NCBI GenBank assembly: GCA_038230515.1 | Contig: JBBRND010000010.1 | Coordinates: forward strand, 57,676 to 121,675 | Length of the DNA: 64,000 bases | Direction: 5' to 3' | From: JAPLDB01 sp038230515 | Lineage (GTDB): Bacteria > Bacteroidota > Bacteroidia > AKYH767-A > 2013-40CM-41-45 | Shown here: positions 33,383-40,729 of the stretch, one piece after another | Layout of the letters: each line of letters opens with the position of its first letter | Numbering within the stretch: position 1 is the first letter of the stretch | The notes under the pieces: model-generated | What the model was told of the DNA's origin: nothing | Database searches by the model: none | The model's input: only the letters and a program-made list of their open reading frames with translations | Program-made: the position numbers and the translations under genes

Positions 33383-34180
33383 TCAGCCCTTTGAAATCAA
33401 ATACATCTGTTCCATAGTAGGCGCTGCGCTTCCCCCTTTAAGCTCAAGAGTAACAGCCCACACATCGGCTTCAATAACCTGTTTCATCCTCTGCATGCCA
33501 GCGGCATCAGCCATATCAAAAACTCCGGCATCAACAGGTTGTCCGCCCACAAGCGCCCATAGTTGATACTGCTTGTCGTTGCCAGGCACTGGCAGATCGG
33601 CAACATCAATAAAAGTTTGATGCGTATATTTATTCCACATCACAAGTGCTTTGTAATACTTGGTGCTGTCCGTAGCATTAAGAGTGATGATGGTCATTGC
33701 AGGATCACGCATTACGGACATGTCGTGGTTCACCTTGTCGTATTCATATTTTACAAGGTCGAGATTTTGCACCATCACATTTTTTTCGTTCAGCATGGCA
33801 ATGTTGCGGTCTTCCGCATCGCTCCATTTCTGATAAAAGAAAACACTTGCAAACGTGCTTACGATTAGCGATGCAATGCAGGCAGCAATTAAATATTTGT
33901 AAGTAAGCTCATGGGGGCTTACCATCTTCACCACTTTTCCCTTCTTCTCTCCTTTGGTACTTTCAATTTTCTCCATCACCTCCGCACGCACTGCCGGGCG
34001 CGGGTTGCGGGCATGATAAGACGAATAAGTATTCAGTGCATCCTGCACCAGCGCCAATTCGTCAGCCACTTCAGGATGTGATAAAGCCATCTTCTCCACC
34101 GCTTTCATTTCTTCGGAGGGGAGAGTGCCCATTGCATAAAGTTCAAGCACACCGGACGATATGTATTCTTTTACATCCAT
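33383..34180 (-). CDS. Anti-sigma factor, RskA type
   Basis: A 265-residue membrane protein that should hold the neighbouring ECF sigma factor inactive. Residues 1-80 form the cytoplasmic sigma-binding part (ISSGVLELYAMGTLPSEEMK), YKYLIAACIASLIVSTFASVF (about 90-110) is the single transmembrane helix, and the external RskA domain has WNKYTHQTFIDVADLPVPGN, YQLWALVGGQPVDAGVFD and VTLELKGGSAAPTMEQM. Its ATG overlaps the stop of the sigma gene by one base, so they are made together. The signal sensed is unknown. Confidence 0.92.
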   Translation of the reverse strand: MDVKEYISSGVLELYAMGTLPSEEMKAVEKMALSHPEVADELALVQDALNTYSSYHARNPRPAVRAEVMEKIESTKGEKKGKVVKMVSPHELTYKYLIAACIASLIVSTFASVFFYQKWSDAEDRNIAMLNEKNVMVQNLDLVKYEYDKVNHDMSVMRDPAMTIITLNATDSTKYYKALVMWNKYTHQTFIDVADLPVPGNDKQYQLWALVGGQPVDAGVFDMADAAGMQRMKQVIEADVWAVTLELKGGSAAPTMEQMYLISKG

Positions 34181-34740
34181 TAAATTTTCTTCACGTCATC
34201 AAACTGCTGACGCAACTTCAGCACTGCAGCACGCGATCTTGTTTTCACTGTGCCCAGTGGTATATTTAATTTTTCGGCTGCTTCGCTTTGTGTGTAGCCA
34301 CCGAAAAAGAGCAGATCAATGATCTGTTTATATTCGGGTTCGAGTTTACGAACCATTTCTTTAAGCCCGATCGTTTCGGGGTTGTAGGTGGCCTGGTTAG
34401 CGAAATCCACAAAAGATACGGAATCGGAGATGTCACGGTTTTTCTGTTTCTGACTGAATTCCCGCGAGCGCACCTTGTCAATCGCCATATTCCGCGCGAT
34501 GTTAACCATCCACGTAAATAAACGCCCTTTTGTAGAATCGTATTGCGAAAAGTTATTCCAGATTTTTAAAAAAGTTTCCTGAAGAACATCTTCAGCCATT
34601 TCATCATTCTGAATGATGCGGTGAATAACACCATACAAAGCAGGAGAATAATTGTCATACAGAATCTCCATTCCTTCCGTATTGCGCTCGGAAAGCATGG
34701 ATATTAAAGATTCTTCGGCTATCTGTATTCGTCTTGCCAC
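34180..34740 (-). CDS. ECF RNA polymerase sigma factor
   Basis: A sigma-70 family ECF factor of about 186 residues. Region 2 includes LYDNYSPALYGVIHRIIQND and AEDVLQETFLKIWNNF with TKGRLFTWMVNIARNMAIDK; region 4 includes EYKQIIDLLFFGGYTQSEAA and LNIPLGTVKTRSRAAVLKLR. The start is uncertain: no ATG precedes AEESLISM, so GTG 34740 is proposed; the frame reaches TTG 34785 and the first ATG is at 34698. It is co-translated with the RskA-type anti-sigma factor and likely directs stress or envelope genes, perhaps including its own operon. Confidence 0.9.
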   Translation of the reverse strand: MARRIQIAEESLISMLSERNTEGMEILYDNYSPALYGVIHRIIQNDEMAEDVLQETFLKIWNNFSQYDSTKGRLFTWMVNIARNMAIDKVRSREFSQKQKNRDISDSVSFVDFANQATYNPETIGLKEMVRKLEPEYKQIIDLLFFGGYTQSEAAEKLNIPLGTVKTRSRAAVLKLRQQFDDVKKI

Positions 34741-34840
34741 AAAAAGTGGATGGTGGATTGTGAAAGCAAAGAAACAACATTTCAACCAACGAATAACGAA
34801 TGGGTACGAATTTACGAATGAGAAATACGAGAACGGAATG

Positions 34841-34892
34841 ATGGAATATTGGAATGATAGAACTACCTTCTTCCATCATTCCAATATTCCAT
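34841..34892. repeat. Perfect 18-bp inverted phrase repeat
   Basis: ATGGAATATTGGAATGAT (34841-34858) and ATCATTCCAATATTCCAT (34875-34892) are exact reverse complements with a 16-nt loop. Related GGAATGATGG words precede the left arm, and ACGAAT words (34788-34819) lie before it. It lies between the divergent sigma-factor and IPExxxVDY genes. A weak relative of the same vocabulary lies before korA. Confidence 0.9.
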
Positions 34893-34943
34893 TCTTTCAA
34901 TGTGGCTTTTTCCTACTTTCACCTCCTGATTTTTTTTCTACAG

Positions 34944-35372
34944 ATGGCAAAGACCTATTTGAAATTTGATACCGAAGAAGAATTTGATTTTCTGCTCATT
35001 GGCATTGTGTGTCAGCATAAGGATTACAGGTTGTGTCATGAACTGAATGAAAAATTAGAATTGAAATTAGTGCGCGAAAAAGATTACGAAGTAAGTATTG
35101 CCAAACGAATGAATCCTGCGCTGTTTTCTTTTTTCAAATATGAAAATGAGGAACAGGATTTATTTTATGTTTTTGAAAACAAGGGACAACATTCGCTGCT
35201 GATAGCTGAACAAAAGCAGATGGATTATTTTCTGATGATCAAAGAAAGTTTTAAGCGACATACTATTTCTGAACTCGTAAATTCCATCAAGCAGATTCCT
35301 GTAGTGCTTGGTGCATACCCGATTGAAGCGCGAACACTGAAGAGTCGCGATTATTTTTTACTGAACACATGA
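34944..35372 (+). CDS. IPExxxVDY family protein
   Basis: A 142-residue Bacteroidota-specific small protein. The family opening is seen in YLKFDTEEEFDFLLIGIVCQ, then YRLCHELNEKLELKLVREKD. The family motif appears in a relaxed form as LIAEQKQMDYFLMIKE (Ala for Pro, Met for Val). It starts at ATG 34944; the frame before it is in the inverted repeat. pyk starts inside its stop (ATGA), an association known for this family. The function is unknown; an effect on pyruvate kinase is only suggested by linkage. Confidence 0.85.
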   Translation: MAKTYLKFDTEEEFDFLLIGIVCQHKDYRLCHELNEKLELKLVREKDYEVSIAKRMNPALFSFFKYENEEQDLFYVFENKGQHSLLIAEQKQMDYFLMIKESFKRHTISELVNSIKQIPVVLGAYPIEARTLKSRDYFLLNT

Positions 35373-36796
35373 TCCCTTACAACAAAACAAAAATTATTGC
35401 AACGATAGGCCCTGCATCTTCTTCATCTGAAATTCTGGAAGAAATGATTCGCGCAGGCGTGGATGTTTTCCGTTTGAATTTTTCTCATGGTGCGTATGAA
35501 GATCACAAAAAAGTAATTGAGAATATCCGCGAGATCAATAAACGCATTCATCAACATACGGCAATTTTAGTTGACCTTCAGGGCCCAAAGCTGCGCATCG
35601 GTATGGTGGAGAAAGATTTTTTGATTTTGGAAACTGCGAAAGAAATTATTCTCACAACGAATGAATGTTTAGGAACGGTTTCGAAACTGTACATCAACTA
35701 TCATCAGCTTCCCTCTGATGTTGCCATCGGTGATTTTATTCTGATTGATGACGGAAAAATTAAACTACGCGTTACCGAAACCAATTACAAAGATGAAGTG
35801 AAAGCGATTGTGGAGAATGGCGGCAACCTTTCTTCGCGCAAAGGAGTGAATCTTCCGAACACAAAGATTTCGTTGCCTTCTCTTACCGAAAAAGATTTAT
35901 CGGATTTACAGTTTGCATTGAAGATGAATGTAGACTGGATTGGACTTTCGTTCGTGCGTAAAGCAAGTGACATTGTGGAACTGAAAAAGATTATTGCCAA
36001 AGAAAATAAGCAGACAAAAGTTGTAGCCAAAATTGAAAAACCGGAAGCGTTAACGGAGATTGATTACATTATTCATGAAACTGACGCGCTGATGGTAGCT
36101 CGTGGCGATCTCGGAGTGGAGTTGCCGATGGAAGATGTTCCGCTCATTCAGAAAATGCTTGTGCAGAAATGTATTCGTGCTACCAAGCCCGTGATTATTG
36201 CAACACAAATGATGGAGAGCATGATCAACAGCCCGACTCCAACGCGCGCTGAAGTGAATGATGTTGCAAATTCTGTTCTTGATGGTGCAGATGCAGTAAT
36301 GTTGAGCGGTGAAACATCCGTAGGAAAATTTCCCGTGCGCGTAGTCGAATACATGCGCAATGTAATTACTTCTATCGAAGAAAAAGGATTCCGCTACAAC
36401 CGCGACCATCAGCCCGATGTAACGAGTGATTCTTATCTGACAGATTCGGTTTGTTACAATGCCTGTGTGATGGCATCGCAAGTTGGAGCTAAAGCAATTG
36501 TTGGAATGACGCGCTCGGGCTATACGGCATTTAAAGTTTCTTCTCAACGACCGAAAGCGGATATATTTATTTTCACGGACAGAGTTTCGTTGCTTGCACA
36601 ATTAAGCTTGGTGTGGGGAGTGCGCGGATTTTATTACGAAAGCACTGCAGGTGCAAACCAAACCATCAATGAATTACAAGAGATGCTGAAGCTGAAAGGT
36701 TTTTTTAAAGAAGGAGACATCGTGATCAATCTTGCAAGTATGCCTTTTTATGAAGGAGGAAGAACGAATATGATTAAGTTGAATAAAGTAAAATAA
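35369..36796 (+). CDS. pyk: Pyruvate kinase
   Basis: A 475-residue glycolytic enzyme making pyruvate and ATP from phosphoenolpyruvate and ADP. KIIATIGPASSSSEILEEMI, FRLNFSHGAYEDHKKVIENI, the B-domain, and VVAKIEKPEALTEIDYII with ALMVARGDLGVELPMEDVP (metal and PEP site) are seen, followed by IIATQMMESMINSPTPTRAE. The C-terminal regulatory domain (about 355-475) contains VGMTRSGYTAFKVSSQRPKA. The length is standard. It is translationally coupled to the IPExxxVDY gene. Confidence 0.97.
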   Translation: MIPYNKTKIIATIGPASSSSEILEEMIRAGVDVFRLNFSHGAYEDHKKVIENIREINKRIHQHTAILVDLQGPKLRIGMVEKDFLILETAKEIILTTNECLGTVSKLYINYHQLPSDVAIGDFILIDDGKIKLRVTETNYKDEVKAIVENGGNLSSRKGVNLPNTKISLPSLTEKDLSDLQFALKMNVDWIGLSFVRKASDIVELKKIIAKENKQTKVVAKIEKPEALTEIDYIIHETDALMVARGDLGVELPMEDVPLIQKMLVQKCIRATKPVIIATQMMESMINSPTPTRAEVNDVANSVLDGADAVMLSGETSVGKFPVRVVEYMRNVITSIEEKGFRYNRDHQPDVTSDSYLTDSVCYNACVMASQVGAKAIVGMTRSGYTAFKVSSQRPKADIFIFTDRVSLLAQLSLVWGVRGFYYESTAGANQTINELQEMLKLKGFFKEGDIVINLASMPFYEGGRTNMIKLNKVK

Positions 36797-36850
36797 TTTG
36801 ACGATTAGAAGATACAGTCCTAAAAAAGAATTAAATAAAAATAAAATTAA

Positions 36851-37897
36851 ATGCCACTAAACATTTCCTTACTGAAAGAAATTTGTGAAACGGCCGGTGC
36901 GCCCGGCTTCGAACAACGCATCCGCAACATTGTGATGCGCGAAGTAAAATCATTAGTGGATGAAGTGAGCGTTGACAACATGGGCAACGTGACCACCATT
37001 AAAAAAGGCAGGAAGCCGAAACGTGCAATGGTGGCAGCACATATGGATGAGATCGGATTCATCGTTACGCACATTGACGACAAAGGATTTCTCCGCTTCC
37101 ATACACTCGGTGGTTTTGATCCGAAGACATTGACTGCGCAGCGCGTAATTGTTCACGGAAAAAAAGATCTGATTGGTGTGATGGGTTCAAAGCCGATACA
37201 CATCATGACCGATGAGGAAAAAAATAAGTCCGTAAAAATTACTGACTTCTTTATTGACCTCGGTATGCCGAAAAAAGAAGTGGAGAAATACATAACGATC
37301 GGCAACCCGATTACGCGACAACGTGAGTTAATTGAAATGGGAGAGTGTGTAAACTGCAAAAGCATTGACAATCGCGTGTCCGTTTTTATTCTCATTGAAA
37401 CATTACGCAAGCTGAAGAAGACACCGTACGATGTTTATGGAGTTTTCACTGTTCAGGAAGAAGTTGGAATACGCGGGGCGAATGTGGCATCGCACACGAT
37501 CAATCCCGATTTTGGTTTTGGGCTTGATACTACGATTGCTTTTGATGTACCCGGCTCGCAGGCGCACGAACAATGTACTGTGCTTGGTGGAGGTACTGCC
37601 ATAAAAATTATGGATGCAAGTACCATCAGCGATTACCGCATGATTGAGTTCATGAAAAAAACTGCGAACAAATACAAGATCAAATGGCAGCCGGAAATTT
37701 TGAAAGCTGGCGGCACGGATACTGCAGGCGTGCAGCGAATGGGAAAGAACGGTTCCATTGCAGGAGCAATTTCAATTCCTACGCGGCACATTCATCAGGT
37801 GATTGAGATGGCGCACAAAAAAGATATTGAAGGTTCAATAAATCTTCTTGCAAACTGTTTGCAGGATTTGGATAAGCATGACTGGAGTTTTGCCTGA
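36851..37897 (+). CDS. M42-family glutamyl aminopeptidase/endoglucanase-like
   Basis: A 348-residue cytosolic metalloaminopeptidase (M42 family, usually a tetrahedral dodecamer). LKEICETAGAPGFEQRIRNI opens it; VAAHMDEIGFIVTHIDD gives the first metal His-Asp; GECVNCKSIDNRVSVFILIE the bridging Asp; FTVQEEVGIRGANVAS the catalytic Glu pair; and SIPTRHIHQVIEMAHKKDI the last His. All ligands seem present. It probably trims short peptides. It starts 54 bp after pyk with its own AT-rich leader. Confidence 0.94.
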   Translation: MPLNISLLKEICETAGAPGFEQRIRNIVMREVKSLVDEVSVDNMGNVTTIKKGRKPKRAMVAAHMDEIGFIVTHIDDKGFLRFHTLGGFDPKTLTAQRVIVHGKKDLIGVMGSKPIHIMTDEEKNKSVKITDFFIDLGMPKKEVEKYITIGNPITRQRELIEMGECVNCKSIDNRVSVFILIETLRKLKKTPYDVYGVFTVQEEVGIRGANVASHTINPDFGFGLDTTIAFDVPGSQAHEQCTVLGGGTAIKIMDASTISDYRMIEFMKKTANKYKIKWQPEILKAGGTDTAGVQRMGKNGSIAGAISIPTRHIHQVIEMAHKKDIEGSINLLANCLQDLDKHDWSFA

Positions 37898-37909
37898 GGA
37901 AAAAAAATA

Positions 37910-37982
37910 ACCACAGAGACACAAAAACACAGAGAAGTTATTTTTAGCAGCCAATCAGAAACCACAGAGGCACAAAACCACA
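37910..37982. repeat. CACAGAG phrase repeat
   Basis: ACCACAGAGACACAAAAACA and ACCACAGAGGCACAAAACCA occur as two direct copies about 50 bp apart, each made of CACAGAG and CACAAA words. This phrase is frequent between genes of many bacteria. A related phrase (GCGCAAAGACACGAAG) sits at the 5' end of the STELLO-like gene. Confidence 0.75.
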
Positions 37983-38017
37983 GAGAAAAATAAAAAGGAC
38001 GCTCTTCCGAACGCCCT
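37983..38017 (-). terminator. Terminator of atpD-atpC
   Basis: On the minus strand AGGGCGTTC, GGAA and GAGCGTCCT form a 9-bp stem (two G-T pairs) with a GNRA-type loop, followed by TTTTTATTTTT. It lies 35 bp after the atpC stop. Confidence 0.8.
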
Positions 38018-38051
38018 CTTGAGTCTTGATCCTAATATCTTGCGTCTGTTT

Positions 38052-38285
38052 TCACTCCGCCAATATCACAATTACATTTTTTAGATTCTCCACTACTCCG
38101 CCTTTCACTTCAAATTCTTTTTCGCCTTCGCTGTCCTGCACTTTTACTTTTCCTGCCTGAAGCGAAGAAATAATTGGCGCATGGTTCTTCAACATCTGGA
38201 AGCGCCCCAATGTGCCGGGAACGCTTACGGAGGTTACTTCGCCTGAGTAGATTTTTTTATCGGGAGTGATGATGTCAAGTTGCAT
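38052..38285 (-). CDS. atpC: ATP synthase F1 epsilon subunit, short form
   Basis: A 77-residue epsilon subunit consisting only of the N-terminal beta-sandwich: MQLDIITPDKKIYSGEVTSV, VPGTLGRFQMLKNHAPIISS and FEVKGGVVENLKNVIVILAE. The C-terminal helical hairpin, which inhibits ATP hydrolysis in other bacteria, is missing; this short form is usual in Bacteroidota. It follows atpD after 94 bp of phrase repeat. Confidence 0.95.
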   Translation of the reverse strand: MQLDIITPDKKIYSGEVTSVSVPGTLGRFQMLKNHAPIISSLQAGKVKVQDSEGEKEFEVKGGVVENLKNVIVILAE

Positions 38286-38286
38286 T

Positions 38287-38380
38287 GGTTGATTGGGTTA
38301 ATTAAGTTGATTGGGTAAATTAAGTTGATTGGTAAAACGGTTTTCCTTAATAAACCAATTAACTTAATCAACCATTTAAC
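38287..38380. repeat. Inverted phrase repeat between atpD and atpC
   Basis: GGTTGATTGGGTTAATTAAG and further TTAAGTTGATTGG words are answered by CCAATTAACTTAATCAACC about 50 bp later. The two arms are imperfect reverse complements and could form a long hairpin in the atpD-atpC mRNA, possibly adjusting the beta:epsilon ratio (inference). Confidence 0.82.
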
Positions 38381-39882
38381 TACTTGGCTTCAGCGAGGAG
38401 TTTCTTTCCTTTCGCTATCGCATCGTCAATGGTACCAACGAGGTTGAATGCTGCTTCAGGATACTCGTCAACCGCTCCGTCCATAATCATGTTGAAGCCC
38501 TTGATGGTTTCTTCAATCGGAACAATTACACCTTTCAATCCTGTGAACTGCTCGGCTACGTTGAACGGCTGAGAAAGGAAACGCTGCACACGTCTTGCGC
38601 GTGTAACAACTAATTTATCTTCATCACTCAACTCATCCATACCGAGGATGGCGATGATGTCTTGCAATTCTTTGTAACGCTGAAGAATATTTTTTACGCG
38701 CTGTGCGGTGTTGTAATGTTCATCGCCCACAACGCTTGGAGAAAGAATGCGTGAAGTAGAATCGAGCGGATCAACGGCAGGATAAATTCCCAACTCGGCA
38801 ATCTTACGGCTCAATACAGTGGTTGCATCCAGGTGAGCAAACGTTGTTGCAGGTGCCGGATCGGTTAAGTCATCAGCAGGTACATATACTGCCTGCACAG
38901 ATGTAATGGATCCGCGCTTGGTAGAAGTGATGCGCTCCTGCATCACACCCATTTCTGTAGCAAGTGTTGGCTGGTAACCCACGGCACTCGGCATACGACC
39001 GAGCAGCGCTGATACTTCAGAACCCGCCTGTGTGAAACGGAAGATGTTATCAATAAAGAAAAGAATATCGCGACCGCCACTCTTCTCATCGCCATCACGG
39101 AAATATTCAGCTACTGCAAGTCCGCTCAACGCAACTCGTGCTCGTGCTCCGGGTGGCTCATTCATCTGTCCGAATACGAGTGTTGCCTGGCTCTTTGCGA
39201 GTTCAGCCATATCCACTTTACTGAGATCCCATCCGCCTTTTTCCATGGAGTGTTTGAACGCATCTCCATAACGGATTACTCCGCTCTCAATCATTTCGCG
39301 AAGCAAATCGTTTCCTTCACGGGTACGCTCGCCCACGCCTGCAAACACGGATACACCTGCATAACTTTTTGCGATGTTGTTGATGAGTTCCATGATGAGT
39401 ACGGTTTTGCCTACTCCCGCTCCACCGAACAACCCGATCTTTCCGCCTTTGCTGTACGGCTCGATGAGGTCAATTACTTTAATACCTGTATAAAGAATTT
39501 CTGATTCTGTGCTGAGGTCTTCGAAACGCGGAGGGCTGTTGTGAATTGGGCGACCGCCTTCTTTGCTCACTTTGCCAATGCCGTCAATAGCATCGCCTAC
39601 TACGTTGAAGAGGCGACCTTTAATGGCTTCGCCAACAGGCATCCGGATGGAAGCGCCTGTGCTGCGCACGGTCATGCCGCGGCTCAAGCCATCGGTGCTG
39701 TCCATTGCAATGGCGCGCACGGTGTCCTCGCCAATGTGCTGCTGACATTCGAGAATGAGCACACCGCCCGGGCGGTCTATCTCTAATGCTTCAAGAATGT
39801 TTGGAAGTTCTGATCCTTCAGCTTCAAAACTGATGTCCACAACGGGACCGATGATCTGGGTTATTTTACCTGTATTAGCCAT
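38380..39882 (-). CDS. atpD: ATP synthase F1 beta subunit
   Basis: A 500-residue catalytic subunit. The P-loop is GLFGGAGVGKTVLIMELINN (about 155-174); VFAGVGERTREGNDL contains the catalytic Glu region; DILFFIDNIFRFTQAGSEVS is the Walker B/DELSEED-preceding segment, and LGMDELSDEDKLVV is the DELSEED equivalent. ALLGRMPSAVGYQPTLATEM is fully conserved. The remaining F1Fo genes are not in the window, as is usual for this phylum, where atpD-atpC are separate. Confidence 0.97.
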   Translation of the reverse strand: MANTGKITQIIGPVVDISFEAEGSELPNILEALEIDRPGGVLILECQQHIGEDTVRAIAMDSTDGLSRGMTVRSTGASIRMPVGEAIKGRLFNVVGDAIDGIGKVSKEGGRPIHNSPPRFEDLSTESEILYTGIKVIDLIEPYSKGGKIGLFGGAGVGKTVLIMELINNIAKSYAGVSVFAGVGERTREGNDLLREMIESGVIRYGDAFKHSMEKGGWDLSKVDMAELAKSQATLVFGQMNEPPGARARVALSGLAVAEYFRDGDEKSGGRDILFFIDNIFRFTQAGSEVSALLGRMPSAVGYQPTLATEMGVMQERITSTKRGSITSVQAVYVPADDLTDPAPATTFAHLDATTVLSRKIAELGIYPAVDPLDSTSRILSPSVVGDEHYNTAQRVKNILQRYKELQDIIAILGMDELSDEDKLVVTRARRVQRFLSQPFNVAEQFTGLKGVIVPIEETIKGFNMIMDGAVDEYPEAAFNLVGTIDDAIAKGKKLLAEAK

Positions 39883-39906
39883 TGCAACTTTTAAATTTTG
39901 AGGTCG

Positions 39907-39936
39907 CGAAAGTACAGGTTTTTGTGAAATGGCAAA
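39907..39936 (-). promoter_or_regulatory. Putative promoter of atpD
   Basis: On the minus strand TTTG, an 18-bp spacer and TACTTTCG (one mismatch to TAnnTTTG) end 25 bp before the atpD ATG. Position and spacing fit the Bacteroidota primary promoter. Confidence 0.55.
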
Positions 39937-40011
39937 GAGGTTTTTTTATTGTACCGAACCCTTACCTTTGCAAAAGTAAATCACATTTGAACAGATCGAA
40001 GAATCAAGGGT

Positions 40012-40260
40012 ATGAACGAACAAAAACGCAAACAAAACGAGCGGGAGTTCGATCATTGGGAAGATGATGCTAATGGCAATAGAAAATATTGGTTCGATGT
40101 AAAGGGAAAAGCAGGAGCAATTGCACGATACATTAAAACAGTAAACAAGGAAGAAGTAACCATTTCATTCATTCAGGAAATTTAGAATGCAGATGGAGTA
40201 TTGATAGAAATCCATGAAAAATATCCCGTAGATAAAGGACATCAAAAAATAATAAGATGA
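40012..40260 (+). pseudogene. Small protein gene interrupted by TAG
   Basis: From ATG 40012 the frame reads MNEQKRKQNEREFDHWEDD, then YWFDVKGKAGAIARYIKTVN and ISFIQEI. A TAG stop follows at 40183-40185, and the same frame continues NADGVLIEIHEKYPVDKGHQ to TGA 40258-40260. The continuation looks like natural protein; a single base change (TAT or TAC to TAG) would explain it. Its stop overlaps the next ATG by ATGA, so the complete 82-residue product was once the first gene of a coupled series. I do not know the function; a toxin-antitoxin-like pair is possible. Confirmation of the stop in raw reads would matter. Confidence 0.7.
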
Positions 40261-40517
40261 TAAGCAAACAAGATGTAGCACAGCAGTTGGTTCGATACCT
40301 TAACCATAGCATTACTCTTCCACAATTAGTGGAGTGGAGTGAAACCGCTATTCAGCATGGCGATGTAGAGCAAGGAAGCAGCAAAACAATAATGCAGGCA
40401 CTCGGACGGCTTGGAGTTGCCGATGTAAAAGAGTTTGGCATTTTGTGGGAAGATTGCGAAACTATTATGCGATCGCTCGGCTACGAAATAAAAGTAAATG
40501 CAATTCTTGCCGCATGA
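40257..40517 (+). CDS. Small hypothetical protein of a three-gene coupled module
   Basis: An 86-residue protein, MISKQDVAQQLVRYLNHSI, then LPQLVEWSETAIQHGDVEQG, LGRLGVADVKEFGILWEDC and a short end. It is probably helical. It starts by ATGA overlap with the interrupted gene before it and ends by ATGA with the frameshifted gene after it. I recall similar proteins in pairs resembling toxin-antitoxin modules, but no function is established. It is the only one of the three still intact. Confidence 0.65.
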   Translation: MISKQDVAQQLVRYLNHSITLPQLVEWSETAIQHGDVEQGSSKTIMQALGRLGVADVKEFGILWEDCETIMRSLGYEIKVNAILAA

Positions 40518-40711
40518 ACGCTTTAAGTATTATATGCTAAGATCCGCTTCGAAATCCCGAAAATGATTACACCTTCACATTCGAAAACCTTTGCAACATG
40601 ATGGCAGGAGGAGATTTTGAGGTGCATAAAAAGGCGCTTGCGCAGAAACGCGAAGAACGCATGCACATGCAAGATGATGATTATGATGCTGATGGTGGTG
40701 ATGAAATTTAA
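40514..40711 (+). pseudogene. Frameshifted third gene of the small module
   Basis: The ATG at 40514 overlaps the preceding stop (ATGA). After MNAL the frame breaks near KYY (about 40526-40538), is readable as AKIRFE, and breaks again near 40553, where one A seems lost. From about 40555 it reads PENDYTFTFENLCNMMAGGD, then FEVHKKALAQKREERMHMQD and ends DDDYDADGGDEI with TAA at 40709. Length near 65 residues, acidic end. The function is unknown. Confidence 0.6.
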
Positions 40712-40729
40712 AAGAAAATTTTTGAGGTG

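Noticed and set aside
38052..38285. AtpC as truncated
   Set aside because: The short epsilon form without the helical hairpin is usual in Bacteroidota.
40183..40185. TAG as a reassigned sense codon
   Set aside because: Housekeeping genes in the window end normally, and neighbouring module genes also show frame breaks, so decay is the simpler explanation.
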